This document shows, piece by piece, positions 8,823 through 19,900 of a stretch of 64,000 nt of DNA. Position 1 is the stretch's first letter. The number at the start of each line of letters is the position of its first letter. Origin of the DNA: an uncultured Mycoplasmatota bacterium. GTDB lineage: Bacteria > Bacillota_I > Bacilli_A > RF39 > UBA660. The notes below the pieces were generated by a model. The model ran no database searches. It was not told where the DNA came from and saw only the letters and a program-made list of their open reading frames with translations. The position numbers were made by a program, and so were the translations under genes. The stretch lies in the NCBI GenBank assembly GCA_946402735.1, contig CAMIXH010000001.1, forward strand, positions 124,001 through 188,000, given 5' to 3'.

Positions 8823-9194
8823 ATACCACCCTGTTTTTTTAACATGCGTATATGCTTTTGTAGGAGTTTTATATCTTTTCTTAATATAACTCAATCCCCA
8901 ATTTATTTGAACTTTACAATTTGTCTTATAGTCTTTACCAAAGGATCTCATTTTTGAACATGGTTTTGCTTGTGGTATACCACATGCACCACTTCTTTTA
9001 TTATAAGCTTTAGCATTCCAGCTACTTTCTCTGTTCCATATTTTTACTAAATATTTATAATCTGTAAATGTCCATCCTTTTTTTAAAACTTGAGTATAAG
9101 CATATTTTTTGCATTCCTTTTTTGAATATGTTTTTGCCTCTAAAAAAGGCACAAACAAAATAATAACAAATAATGTTATTATTATCCTCTTCAT
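8820..9194 (-). CDS. Secreted lytic transglycosylase-like (SLT-type) protein
   Basis: Signal peptide; IWNRESSWNAKAYNKRSGACGIPQAKPCSKM...WGLSYIKKRYKTPTKAYTHVKKTGWY. Confidence 0.85.
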   Translation of the reverse strand: MKRIIITLFVIILFVPFLEAKTYSKKECKKYAYTQVLKKGWTFTDYKYLVKIWNRESSWNAKAYNKRSGACGIPQAKPCSKMRSFGKDYKTNCKVQINWGLSYIKKRYKTPTKAYTHVKKTGWY

Positions 9195-9347
9195 TATATT
9201 ACCTCCACACACTATTTTTTAGCGTGCCCGTTAATTATATCTATTTTTTTTAACAAAGTCAAATTATGAGTGTAAAGTAAATGAATAGTAATAGTTATTA
9301 ATATGAAAAATGTAGTATGATTATTTTATAAGAAGGATAATTGAAAT

Positions 9348-10259
9348 ATGATAGGAAATATATTAAGTTGGCTTTATAATAAAAGAAAGTTTTTAATAGT
9401 AATTGTAGTATTTTTTATATTATTTTTGATTGCTAAAAAAGTATTCAATAATAATCCTAATGTTGATAAGACTAGTGAGTTTTATACAAATAGTATTTAT
9501 ATGTCAGATGGTAGAATATTTAATAATTATTTAGATGAAAATGCAAAGAATATATATAACACTATAATGAATAAAATCAAAAAAGGAAAAACAATTATTT
9601 ATATGAAACCAAGTGATTATGGATGTAAGAATTATAACGAGTGTTTTTCATATTTTAGTGTTGTTACTCATGCTATTATGATTGATCATCCAGAACTATT
9701 ATCATTTGGTGGATGGATGGCACAATATAAATATGAAAATGATGAGATAACTTTTTGGATTAGAAATTCATTTAAACTTCCATTAATGAATGATTTTGGT
9801 GAAATGATTATTAATAGTAAAATTGATAAAATAAAGAAAGAAACACAGAATATGAGTGATAAAGAAAAAATAAAATATGTTTATAATTGGATTGGAGCAA
9901 ATACAACATATGATAGATTATTTACCACTGATAGTAAGAATCAAACTATATATAATGTGTTTGTAAATCATAATGCTGTATGTGCCGGATTTGCTAAAGC
10001 ATCACAGGTTATATTCCAAAGAATAGGTATTAAATCATATATAGTTGAAGGTAATACTACAGGAGCTCATATGTGGAATATTGTATACGTTGATGGTAAG
10101 TATTACTACTATGATTCAACAGTTGCAGCTTGTATTCCAAAAGATCATAGTTCATATTATGATGGATTAAAGCAAATAAAGTTTTCTAATTATAAAACAT
10201 CTTATGATTGGTTCCCTCAAGTAACTGGTGAAGAATTATATAGTGAAGATGAATTATAA
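9348..10259 (+). CDS. Membrane-anchored transglutaminase-like domain protein
   Basis: N-terminal TM; AVCAGFAKASQVIFQRIGIKSYIVEG...HMWNIVYVDGKYYYYDST Cys-His-Asp pattern. Confidence 0.88.
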   Translation: MIGNILSWLYNKRKFLIVIVVFFILFLIAKKVFNNNPNVDKTSEFYTNSIYMSDGRIFNNYLDENAKNIYNTIMNKIKKGKTIIYMKPSDYGCKNYNECFSYFSVVTHAIMIDHPELLSFGGWMAQYKYENDEITFWIRNSFKLPLMNDFGEMIINSKIDKIKKETQNMSDKEKIKYVYNWIGANTTYDRLFTTDSKNQTIYNVFVNHNAVCAGFAKASQVIFQRIGIKSYIVEGNTTGAHMWNIVYVDGKYYYYDSTVAACIPKDHSSYYDGLKQIKFSNYKTSYDWFPQVTGEELYSEDEL

Positions 10260-10408
10260 TAATATAAGAAGATATAAAAATCTTCTTTTTTATGGTAGAA
10301 TATACTTGTAATTATTAAATGTTATCAAAACGGGCGTAATTTCCAGTTAATATTGGTAGAGTATAAATATCAAATATCGTATGATTGTACTTGAAAGAAG
10401 GGATGATT

Positions 10409-10999
10409 ATGGAAATCGGAAAGAAAATAATGGAATTAAGAAAAATGAAAGGATTATCTCAAGAAGAACTTGCTGAAAAAGTGGGCGTTGCCAGACAAAC
10501 AATTTCAAAATGGGAATTAGGTGAAACATCACCAGATCTAAAACAAGCAAAAGAATTATCTAAAACATTCAATGTTAGTTTAGATGAATTAACTGATAAT
10601 GATATTAAAGAAGTGTTAGTTGAAAAAACATCTAATACAGAAAAACTAGCTGGAATGATTTTAAAATTTATTAAAGCTATGGTTGTGTTTATAATTGTTT
10701 TCCCTATACTTTATATTGCTTTATTTATATTGGTTAAAAATATAAGAGAAAAGAATATGGGAAGACTCATGGATACATCAATAGAATGCACTCTACATGG
10801 TGAAACATATAGTTATGAATTTGCATTTTATGAAACAACAGGTGAAATTAAAGAAGCTGGTGGAGATGGTTATTTAATAAACATTACTGATGCTGATAGA
10901 TATAGTGATGCATATCAAGCATTAGACAAGATAGATGCATATGTTAAGAATAGTGGTGGAACTTGTACTAAAAGTGAACCAAAACCTATTGAAGAGTAA
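10409..10999 (+). CDS. XRE-family HTH regulator with C-terminal TM and extracytoplasmic region
   Basis: [42 protein letters not shown]; hydrophobic segment [16 protein letters not shown]. Confidence 0.9.
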   Translation: MEIGKKIMELRKMKGLSQEELAEKVGVARQTISKWELGETSPDLKQAKELSKTFNVSLDELTDNDIKEVLVEKTSNTEKLAGMILKFIKAMVVFIIVFPILYIALFILVKNIREKNMGRLMDTSIECTLHGETYSYEFAFYETTGEIKEAGGDGYLINITDADRYSDAYQALDKIDAYVKNSGGTCTKSEPKPIEE

Positions 11000-11000
11000 T

Positions 11001-11046
11001 TAGATATACCCCCTAATTTACTTTTGATATAGAAATGATTTATAAT
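11001..11046 (+). promoter_or_regulatory. Putative promoter of the csoR-metallothionein operon
   Basis: TTTACT-N18-TATAAT (-10 at 11041-11046), with ATACCCCCT just upstream of the -35. Confidence 0.4.
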
Positions 11047-11065
11047 TTAATTGGTGGTGAAGAGC

Positions 11066-11353
11066 ATGGATTGTTGTAAAAAAACAAAAAGAAGTAAAGA
11101 AGAAAAAAAGCAGTTAATAAACAGAATTAATAGAATATCTGGTCAAATAAATGGTATTAAAGAAATGATTGATAATGATGTTTATTGTAACGATGTTTTA
11201 ATTCAAATAGTAGCTGCTGAAAAGTCATTAAAAAGTTTAGCAAATCTAATGTTTGAAAACCATATTTATCGATGCATTTCTGATGATATTGAAAAAGGAA
11301 ATGTAGAAGTAGTAGATGAATTAATAAGTTTATTTAAAAGATTTAATGATTAG
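11066..11353 (+). CDS. csoR: CsoR-family metal-sensing transcriptional repressor
   Basis: RINRISGQINGIKEMIDNDVYCNDVLIQIVAAEKSLKSLANLMFENHIYRCI; C-x24-H-x3-C triad as in Cu(I)-sensing CsoR. Confidence 0.9.
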   Translation: MDCCKKTKRSKEEKKQLINRINRISGQINGIKEMIDNDVYCNDVLIQIVAAEKSLKSLANLMFENHIYRCISDDIEKGNVEVVDELISLFKRFND

Positions 11354-11364
11354 GAGGAATAAAG

Positions 11365-11550
11365 ATGGAAGAAAAGAAATGTAATTGTGGACCTGATTGT
11401 ACATGCGGATGCCAAGAAGGAAAAGAATGTACTTGTACAGATGAAAAGTGCAAATGCGGATGTGGAGAAGAAAATTGCGAATGCGATGAAAACTGTACAT
11501 GCGGATGTCAAGAAGGAAAAGAATGTACTTGTAACGAAAATAAAGACTAA
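11365..11550 (+). CDS. Metallothionein-like Cys-rich peptide (17 Cys in 61 aa)
   Basis: CNCGPDCTCGCQEGKECTC..KCKCGCGEENCECDENCTCGCQEGKECTC; own SD AGGAGG, 11 nt after csoR. Confidence 0.8.
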   Translation: MEEKKCNCGPDCTCGCQEGKECTCTDEKCKCGCGEENCECDENCTCGCQEGKECTCNENKD

Positions 11551-11569
11551 ATTATTATTAGTTTAAAAT

Positions 11570-11595
11570 AACTCTAACAATTGTTAGAGTTTTTT
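11570..11595 (+). terminator. Intrinsic terminator
   Basis: AACTCTAACAATTGTTAGAGTTTTTT. Confidence 0.85.
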
Positions 11596-11626
11596 ATTTA
11601 TGTTATAATAGGCGAGGTGATTTTAA

Positions 11627-12883
11627 ATGAAGAAAGAAAGTAAAAAAGAAGAAGTTAAAAATGTGGAAGAAGAGAAAGTCGAAATTGAAAAAGTTGAAGT
11701 AAAAAAAGATGACACAAAATTATACTTAATTTTAGGAATTGTACTGTTGGTCATTTTTGGTATTTTTGCCTTTTGGAAAACAAAAAATAAAATTGTTAAT
11801 TATGTAGAAATGAAAAGTGGTCAGTCAGAACAAATCGAATTAAAATATACAGATTCGCTAACAGTAAAATCTGATGGAGTATACATTACAGATGTATCAG
11901 AAGTTGTAGAAGAAGTTATGCCATCTATTGTTGCTATTACAAGTAAGACAGTAATTAACTCAGGAAGATTTAGTCCATCATTTTTTGAAAATAGCGGGAG
12001 CAGAAGTTATACAACAGAAGGCGCTGGTTCTGGAGTAATTGTTGCTGAAGATAAAGAATACATTTATATTTTAACTAACTATCATGTTGTTGAAGATTCA
12101 ACAGAATTATCAGTAAGGTTTATTAATGATAAAAGTTATGATGCAACTATAAAAGGTGTATCAGAAAGAAAAGATATTGCTATCGTTTCAGTTAGTAAAA
12201 AAAGCGTAGATAGTGACACATTAAAACAAATTAAAATTGCAACAATGGGTAATAGTAATGAATTAAAAGTTGGTAATGGAATTATAGCAATTGGTAATGC
12301 ATTGGGATATGGTCAATCTGTTACAACTGGAGTTGTTAGTGCATTAAATAGAGAAGTATCAACTGATGATTATACACAAAATATGATACAAATAGATGCT
12401 GCTATTAATGGTGGTAATAGTGGAGGAGCTTTACTTAATAGTAAAGGTGAAGTTGTTGGAATTAATTCAGTAAAATATTCATCTAGTTCTTATGGATCAG
12501 AAGCAAGTATTGAAGGTATGGGATTTGCTATTCCAATTTCAGACGTTGAAGATTTAATTAAACAATTAATAAATGGTGAAAATGATACTGGAGGATTAAC
12601 ACTTGGAATAGAAGGCTATATGACTAACTCAAATAATTTTTTTGGATATGGTTTACCAACAGGATTCTATATTTCAAAAATAGAAAAAGGAAGTAATGCT
12701 GATAAAGCAGATTTAGAAATAGGAAATATCATTACTGAAATAGATGGAAATAAAGTAATTTCTGTTGAAGTAATTAAGAAAGTTTTAAATAAAAAAGAAA
12801 AAGGTGACACGGTAAAAATAACAATTAGTTATGCAAGTAAAAATGAATACAAAGAAAAGAGTATAAAGGTTACTTTAAATTAA
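11627..12883 (+). CDS. HtrA/DegP-like S1C serine protease with PDZ domain
   Basis: TNYHVVEDS, DIAIVSV, NGGNSGGALLN triad; C-terminal PDZ; N-terminal TM. Confidence 0.95.
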   Translation: MKKESKKEEVKNVEEEKVEIEKVEVKKDDTKLYLILGIVLLVIFGIFAFWKTKNKIVNYVEMKSGQSEQIELKYTDSLTVKSDGVYITDVSEVVEEVMPSIVAITSKTVINSGRFSPSFFENSGSRSYTTEGAGSGVIVAEDKEYIYILTNYHVVEDSTELSVRFINDKSYDATIKGVSERKDIAIVSVSKKSVDSDTLKQIKIATMGNSNELKVGNGIIAIGNALGYGQSVTTGVVSALNREVSTDDYTQNMIQIDAAINGGNSGGALLNSKGEVVGINSVKYSSSSYGSEASIEGMGFAIPISDVEDLIKQLINGENDTGGLTLGIEGYMTNSNNFFGYGLPTGFYISKIEKGSNADKADLEIGNIITEIDGNKVISVEVIKKVLNKKEKGDTVKITISYASKNEYKEKSIKVTLN

Positions 12884-12985
12884 TAATATGTGTCAACTAC
12901 GAGTTGCAGCACAAAAGCAAATATCTTTCAAGCCTTGACTTGAAATGATTTAATATTTATTGTATTAAATATATGGAGGTAAAAA

Positions 12986-13438
12986 ATGAAAGGTATATGT
13001 GGAGCAAATTGTGATGAATGTGATTTGTTAAAAAACAAAAAGTGTGAAGGATGTTTAAAAACAAAAGGGTGTCCTTTTGGGAAGAAATGTTTTATAGCAG
13101 ATTATATTCAAGTTGGTGGAAAAGAAGAATATAATAAATTCAAAAAAGAATTAATAAATGAGTTTAATAATTTGAAAATTGACGGAAAGTCAGAAATCAA
13201 AGAATTGTATCCATTGAACGGATCATTTGTTAATTTAGAATACTCATTACCAAATAATAAAAAAGTAAAATTGTTAAATGATGATGAAATATATTTGGGT
13301 AATCAAGTTGAATGTGAATTCAAGGATGAAGAAACAAAAAAGTATTTTGGACTTGTTGGTAACATGAACTTTATACTTGTATGTGAGTATGAAGGAAATG
13401 GTAATAATCCAGAAATAGTGATTTATAAAAGAAGATAA
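12986..13438 (+). CDS. DUF3795 domain protein
   Basis: MKGICGANCDECDLLKNKKCEGCLKTKGCPFGKKC Cys-rich N-terminus. Confidence 0.8.
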   Translation: MKGICGANCDECDLLKNKKCEGCLKTKGCPFGKKCFIADYIQVGGKEEYNKFKKELINEFNNLKIDGKSEIKELYPLNGSFVNLEYSLPNNKKVKLLNDDEIYLGNQVECEFKDEETKKYFGLVGNMNFILVCEYEGNGNNPEIVIYKRR

Positions 13439-13492
13439 AAAGCCAATTTTGAAACAATTGGTTTTTTATTTTTAAAAATTTTTTTAACGTAT

Positions 13493-13525
13493 TGACAAAG
13501 ATTTTTATTGGTGCTATCATACAGA
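13493..13525 (+). promoter_or_regulatory. Promoter of the surface protein gene
   Basis: TTGACA-N17-TATCAT, followed by a small GAGCA/TGCTC hairpin and a very strong SD (AGGGGGG). Confidence 0.65.
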
Positions 13526-13566
13526 CTCGTAATCAGAGCAATATGCTCTCAGGGGGGAATTAGATT

Positions 13567-16038
13567 ATGAAAAGATTATTTAAAGCATTACTTGTTTTAG
13601 TTCTTGTTGTTTTTGCTGTAGGATTCTATACAGTTAAAGCTGAAGAAGTAGAAGAAGTAGAAAATGAAAACAAAACCACAGAAGTTGTAGAAGTACCTAA
13701 AGAAGAAAAACCAGTAGTAGCTACAACAACTGAATCTAATAGAAAGGAAGAATCAACACCTACAGTTAAAGTTGAAACACCAAAGACTGAAGAACCAAAA
13801 GTTGAAACATCAAAGACTGAAGAGCCAAAAGTTGAAACACCAGTTCAAGAAGAGCCAAAAGTTGAGACACCAGTTCAAGAAGAACCAAAGGTTGAAACAC
13901 CAGCTCAAGAAGAGCCAAAGATTGAGACACCAGTTCAAGAAGAACCAAAGGTTGAAACACCAGTTGTTGATAATACAAATCCTGTTGATGAAAAGATGCC
14001 AACTTTAAAAGCATCAAAAGCACCAAAACCTTTATTAACAGTTACTTTTGTTGATACTCGTGTAGAAGGTTTAGATTCTTTAACAAAAACATATTCAATA
14101 GGTAAAACATCTAATGATAGTAAATTATATCAATATTTACAATTACCAAGCTATAGTGACAATAAATATAATATTTCTGGTACTAGAAATTATTATGTTT
14201 TTGAAGGTTGGTATACTAGTGATGGTACAAAAGTTAAAGGTAGAGCAGCAAATGCAATAAATGTAAATGGCGTTAAAGTATATTCTTTTTCTGACTCAGC
14301 TATGAGTTGGTTATATTTTGATGCTACTGAATTAACAGATAATACAGAGATAACACTTTATGCTAGATGGTCTAATAAGATTTATCAACCATTTGTAGAC
14401 ATTCATGTTTTTGATGATAAAGCATTTAAAACTACAGAACCAAATCATTATCCTCAATGGCAAAGAGAATTACCAGTTACTTTCTCTAATGGAGAAGGTG
14501 GAACAGTCACTCTAAAACTTGATCAAATATTTGATGATAATCAATACTATACAGCATTTAATAATAGTAAGTTAAGAGTTGATGTTAAAAACTCAGCTTT
14601 ATATTACACATTTATAGGTTGGTTTGATGCAGATGGAAGAGAAATCAAAGATGGTTATACTAGTGATGTAATTAAATCAGTAAGAATTACTACTAATAAA
14701 TCATTAGAAATAACATTTAAAGATGCATATAATGCAAATGTTACTTCAGATGTAGATATTAATATATATGTTAAATGGGATGAGTTTACAACTGCCATTT
14801 TAGAACATGAATACATCGATGAAGTTTCAACTGGATCTGGAAGTTGGACTAATACTGAAGGTGGAACAACAAGTTATACACATACGTTTACTGATCCATC
14901 AAAGAAAACACCAAAAGATCATTATGAATTTAAATATTGGAAACATGAAGATTCAAGCGATGATCAAGTTGATCCAACAAAAGAATACAAAGAGGGTGAT
15001 GAATTCAGTTATACATTATCTGATAAGCCAAGTGGATGGACTGGAAAAGTTACAACTTACGCTTATTGGCAAGCAGATGTAACATTAATACTACTAGATG
15101 GTGCTAAAGAATTAGGAAGAGAATCTAGTTTTGAAAGTATCAAAATTAGTGATATATTAAGTCAAGATCCAACAAAAGAAGGATATAAATTCTTAGGTTG
15201 GGTAGATGCAGATGGTAATGATGTAGATAAAAATACTGCATTTGAACCAGATGGAATTGCAAAGAAACCAACACCAAAAGAAGTAAAACTATATGCTAAA
15301 TGGCAAAAACTTGTTAAGTTCAATGTTAATAAAACATGGGATGATGGCAACGATGAAAAAGGTAAGAGAACAACTACTGTAACTGTTCATGTTAAAAACG
15401 GTGATGAAACTGTTGAAACAGTTACATTAGATGAAGAAAGCAAATGGACTTATGAATTTGAATTACCTGAATTTGAAGATGATGGTGAAACAACAATCAA
15501 TTATACAGTAGAAGAAGATGAAGTTGATGGATACAACACTTATATTGATGGAAGTGTTGCAGATGGATTCATCATTACTAACGTTCTATATTTTGAAAAT
15601 GTTACTGTAACAAAAGAATGGGATGATTTTGAGAATGAAGATGACTTACGTCCAGAAAGTATAACAGTACATTTATATGATAAAGATGGAGAAGAAATTC
15701 AAGAAGTAACTTTAAATGATGAAAATGAATGGACAGCATCATTTGGAAATCTAGATGCTTATAAAGATGGAGAAAAATTAGAATACAGTATAAGTGAAGA
15801 TAAAGTTGAATACTATGAATTAGTATCAATTACTGGAGATGCTGAAACAGGATTTACAATTCTTAATAAAGAAATAATGGGACAAGGTGGTACTCCAGAA
15901 GAACCAGACACTACAAACAATAACCCTAATACTGGAGACAATATTATAAGTTATGTTATAATGTTAATGATAAGTTTATCAGGATTCGCTAGTGGAGTAG
16001 CTTATTTAAAAAAATATAAACTTGCAATGAATAAATAA
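13567..16038 (+). CDS. Sortase-anchored surface protein with EPKVETP repeats, Listeria-Bacteroides-type repeats and two Cna_B-like domains
   Basis: Signal peptide; LYARW/IYVKW/TYAYW/LYAKW repeat ends; VNKTWDDGND and VTKEWDDFEN Cna_B starts; C-terminal NPNTGD (15922-15936)-TM-KKYK. Confidence 0.9.
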   Translation: MKRLFKALLVLVLVVFAVGFYTVKAEEVEEVENENKTTEVVEVPKEEKPVVATTTESNRKEESTPTVKVETPKTEEPKVETSKTEEPKVETPVQEEPKVETPVQEEPKVETPAQEEPKIETPVQEEPKVETPVVDNTNPVDEKMPTLKASKAPKPLLTVTFVDTRVEGLDSLTKTYSIGKTSNDSKLYQYLQLPSYSDNKYNISGTRNYYVFEGWYTSDGTKVKGRAANAINVNGVKVYSFSDSAMSWLYFDATELTDNTEITLYARWSNKIYQPFVDIHVFDDKAFKTTEPNHYPQWQRELPVTFSNGEGGTVTLKLDQIFDDNQYYTAFNNSKLRVDVKNSALYYTFIGWFDADGREIKDGYTSDVIKSVRITTNKSLEITFKDAYNANVTSDVDINIYVKWDEFTTAILEHEYIDEVSTGSGSWTNTEGGTTSYTHTFTDPSKKTPKDHYEFKYWKHEDSSDDQVDPTKEYKEGDEFSYTLSDKPSGWTGKVTTYAYWQADVTLILLDGAKELGRESSFESIKISDILSQDPTKEGYKFLGWVDADGNDVDKNTAFEPDGIAKKPTPKEVKLYAKWQKLVKFNVNKTWDDGNDEKGKRTTTVTVHVKNGDETVETVTLDEESKWTYEFELPEFEDDGETTINYTVEEDEVDGYNTYIDGSVADGFIITNVLYFENVTVTKEWDDFENEDDLRPESITVHLYDKDGEEIQEVTLNDENEWTASFGNLDAYKDGEKLEYSISEDKVEYYELVSITGDAETGFTILNKEIMGQGGTPEEPDTTNNNPNTGDNIISYVIMLMISLSGFASGVAYLKKYKLAMNK
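13768..13968 (+). repeat. In-frame tandem repeat, 10-aa (30-nt) unit EEPKVETPVQ
   Basis: About seven degenerate copies of EPKVET(P/S)(V/A/K)(Q/T)E. Confidence 0.9.
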
Positions 16039-16044
16039 TTAATA

Positions 16045-16066
16045 AACTAGCACTTGCTAGTTTTTT
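16045..16066 (+). terminator. Intrinsic terminator or attenuator between surface protein and sortase
   Basis: AACTAGcacttgCTAGTTTTTT. Confidence 0.7.
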
Positions 16067-16084
16067 AATTTATGGAGGTTGGTT

Positions 16085-16831
16085 ATGAAAAATAAAATTA
16101 TAAAGATAATTATTTTAGTATTTATGATTTTATGTTTAGTGGGAACAGTATATTATTTTTATAAAATTGTTTCTTATAAAAGAGATTTAACTGAAAATTT
16201 TAATATACATGAACAAATAAAAAAATTTGTAATAACAGTAGATGAACCAAATGAGGAACAAAATGAAACTAAATATAAAATAGATTTTGAATCTTTAAAG
16301 AAACAAAATAGTGATACAGTAGCATATTTAAAAGTTGATAATACTAATATTGATCATATTGTTGTTAAGGCAGAAGATAATAGTTATTATCTAAGACACA
16401 ACTTTAATAAAAAATGGAGTGGAGCTGGATGGGTGTTTGCTGACTATCATAATAAGTTTGATGGAAGCGATAAAAACATCGTTATTTATGGTCATAGTAT
16501 GTTAAATGGAAGCATGTTTGGCACACTTAGAAATGTTTTAAAACCGGAATGGTACGAAAATCCAGATAATCAATTAATAACTCTAGTCACAGAAAAAGGA
16601 GAATATACTTATCAAGTGTTTTCTGTATATGTAATTAAAGCAGAAGATTATTATATTAATACTATATTTAAAAACAAAACTGAGTTTAATAAATTTATTA
16701 ATAAAATAAAATCAAGATCTAAATATAACTTCAATGTTAAAGTAGATGGAAACGATAAAGTATTAACATTATCTAGTTGTTATGATAACAATGACAGAAG
16801 AGTAGTATTACATGCTAAATTAATAAAGTAA
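16085..16831 (+). CDS. Class B sortase
   Basis: N-terminal TM; VIYGHSMLNGSMFGTLRNVL; active-site LTLSSCYDNNDRRVVLHAKL. SD GGAGG. Confidence 0.9.
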   Translation: MKNKIIKIIILVFMILCLVGTVYYFYKIVSYKRDLTENFNIHEQIKKFVITVDEPNEEQNETKYKIDFESLKKQNSDTVAYLKVDNTNIDHIVVKAEDNSYYLRHNFNKKWSGAGWVFADYHNKFDGSDKNIVIYGHSMLNGSMFGTLRNVLKPEWYENPDNQLITLVTEKGEYTYQVFSVYVIKAEDYYINTIFKNKTEFNKFINKIKSRSKYNFNVKVDGNDKVLTLSSCYDNNDRRVVLHAKLIK

Positions 16832-16902
16832 AGGGAATAGCAAATATTCCTTTTTTATTTGATAATTTTTTTATTATATTTTATAATAATTATAGTGATA
16901 GT

Positions 16903-19900
16903 ATGGATAATAACTATGATAGAAAACTTGTTGAAATATTAAAGAGTGGTAATGTAGAAGAAGAAGTTTCTAAATTACCTCTTTTGGATAGAATAAAACT
17001 ATTAGATAGTAAAAACTTTAATAATATGTTAGTATTACAAAGTCTAAGTAAAGATTTTGTTTTAATAAATGAAGAGGAATTTGAATATCTATATTATAAT
17101 TCTGATAGTTCTACATTTAATATCATTCGTTATTGTATTAATCCTCATGTTAGATACCCTAGTAGTTTCGAAAGATTAATACTCAATTTTGGTAGAACTG
17201 TAAAAGATAATAGTTATTTAGCATGCGTCAAAGATCCTGAACTTCAATGGGAATTTGTACAAGAGGGTGAAGGACTTCACTATTCATATAGTGATTTAGA
17301 TGATATTGTTCTCGAAAGAATGCTTCTTGATAAAAGATGGAAAGATGAAAGAGAAAATATCGTTGAGCACTTTAAAGATGATAAGTATAGGGAAAAGTAT
17401 TTAAATAAATTTGGAATGGATTTTAAAATATATGCAATCAATTCATTTAAGAGTGAAGAATTAAAAGAAAAATATATTGTTAGTCTTCCACCTAACAAAA
17501 GAGGAACAGTAATTGCATCTTTTAAAAATGATGAAACTAAGAAAAAATATATAAATGGATTTACAAATGAGAAAACAAGCATAATAAGATCTTTTAGTTC
17601 TGATGAAGACAAAATAGAATATTTAAAAAGATATAAATTAGTATTATCTCAAGAAGATAGAGGAGAAATAATCGCATCTTTTGACAGTATGGATAATATT
17701 AAAAAATATATCAGATTTATAACAAGAGAAAAAGGACTTGTTAATTTCATAACATATTTTGATATTAAAAAAGATAAAGAATTTGTTATAAAACTTACTG
17801 GTCTTTTAAAAAATCAAAATAATATTATGGAGGTTTGGAATTCATTTAATTATGATTTTGAAGATATAAGTGTTTTATTAATTAATAGAATCAATAATCA
17901 AAAATTGTTATATGAAATGTTAAATAATTGTGATAATAATTCTGAGTCAGCAAAATTAATTATTTCAAAATTAGATACAAGATCCCTTTGTAAGTATTTA
18001 AAGGAAAATGCTGAAATGGCAAACTTTGATGCATTTATTTATTGTAAGGATGAAGGTATTGTTATAGAAGCATTACAGCATAATCAAATAAGTGTGGAAT
18101 ATAATGATAAAATGATTCCTTTATTTGAAATGGTTGCAAGACATTATAATGTTAATTTAGATCATTTGATTACATTAGCTAAACTAACTAATTGTAGTAT
18201 TTTAGAATCAATGGAAAATGAAAATATTATTAATGCTCTTAATTTGAATGAAGAAAACTTTAATAAGTATTTAAGAATATTTGATAAGAAAAACTATGAT
18301 GTTGATATGAGTACTGTTAATTCAATTGTTACTTCATTATTACATAAGAGATTTAGTTTAGAACATCCAGAGGAAATAGAATTATTTATTAACACATTGC
18401 ATGATGTCGATGATAATAAAAAGGATGAAGCTATAAGCAAAATAAAACAAGTTTATAGTATTATTGATACAAGTAAATATGATATTGATATTAATACTCT
18501 AATAAATGGTGTTTTATCAAAAGATGAAAAAATCATTTTAACTTATAGAGATATGACTTATGAGTATTTAACTATTAAAAGAAATATTTTTGTTAACGAA
18601 AATACAAATTCAGTTTTAAGATTTTGTACAGATTTAAAATATGAAAAGAATAGTCTAATAAAATATCAATTTAATTACGCACCTGAAAGTCTTATTAAAA
18701 AAGCCTTTGCAAATAAACATTATATTCGTTATTGTAATCTTAATGAAGAACAAAAAGCTTTAATTCATAATAAAGAATTATTACATAGTTTAATAGCATT
18801 TAAAAAACATCCTGAGAGCTATCCTCTAACAGAAGAAATGAAAAGAAACTTAAAAACATTTAATGAATTATGTGCTATATTTTTAACTTTTTCATATGGA
18901 AATTTTGCTCCAATTGATGGAGTGCAAATTGAATACAGTGTAGAACCAACAAGACCAGAATGGCTTGCTAGTCTAATGGGTAGCATTGATACGAATAAAC
19001 TTAGAGATTTAGTATTTAGTGATGATGAATTATTTGAAGATTTATTATCTCATTTAGATAAATATGATATGGTTGGTTGGGCAAATAGATTTTCTAAAAT
19101 ATCTGAACAAGCAGATATAGGTATAGATGCAAATTTAGTTGGAACAATTATTAGTAATTATTCTTTAATAGTACAAATGAGAAAATCAAAAGAAAGATTC
19201 CCACTTATTAGTGAATTAAATTTTGCTGATTGTCTTGATAGTGATGCTGATATTTATTCTATTCTAATTGGACAAGAAGACTACAGATTAATAAGAAGAA
19301 ATCCACAACCAAATGCAAGTCCAAAAGGAAAAAAGAAACGTATAGATGAAGCAGTAAAATGTATTAAAAAAATGCATGAAAGAAGATATATTACAGTTCC
19401 TCCAATTGATGAAGATGTTACTTTAAAAAATGGTAAAACAATTAATGTCATGGTTGGTAATACTAATGATCCAATTAATTTAACATATGGAGAAAGAACT
19501 GGAGCATGTATGAGAATAGGTGGAGCAGGAGGTTCACTATTTGATTTTTGCTTAACAAATGAAAATGGTTTTCATATGAGTTTTAATGATCCATTAACTG
19601 GTGATTTAGTAAGTAGAGTTTCATGTTTTAGAAATGGAAATACATTATTCTTAAATCAACTTCGTTATTCATTAAGTATTAAGTATGATGAAAAAGATTT
19701 AATCGAAGCATGCAAAATATTATGTAAAAAAATAATAGAAATGACTAAAGATAGTAAGTATCCAATTGAAAATGTAGTTGCTTCAAATGGATATGCTCTT
19801 CGCGATAAAAGAACAGTTGATACTCACTGTCCAAATATAAAAAAAGGTTTACCTGATTTTTACTCAGATGTATCAGAACAAGCTGTTATAATCGAAACAA

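Noticed and set aside
276-9000. Many minus-strand ORFs of 60-180 aa opposite long + strand genes (e.g. 276-596, 1296-1832, 4919-5113, 7697-7981)
   Set aside because: They mirror AT-rich coding frames, lack recognisable domains or SD sites, and the + strand frames encode clear families. 4919-5113 also crosses a terminator and promoter.
12895-12945. CAACTacgAGTTG and TCAAGccttgaCTTGA inverted repeats upstream of the DUF3795 gene as a regulatory system
   Set aside because: Short stems without T-tract or a second copy elsewhere in the window; could be chance in AT-rich DNA.
13766-14026. Overlapping ORFs in alternate frames (13772-14008 +, 13766-14026 -) across the EPKVETP repeat
   Set aside because: Repetitive 30-nt units keep several frames stop-free by default; low-complexity translations with no start context.
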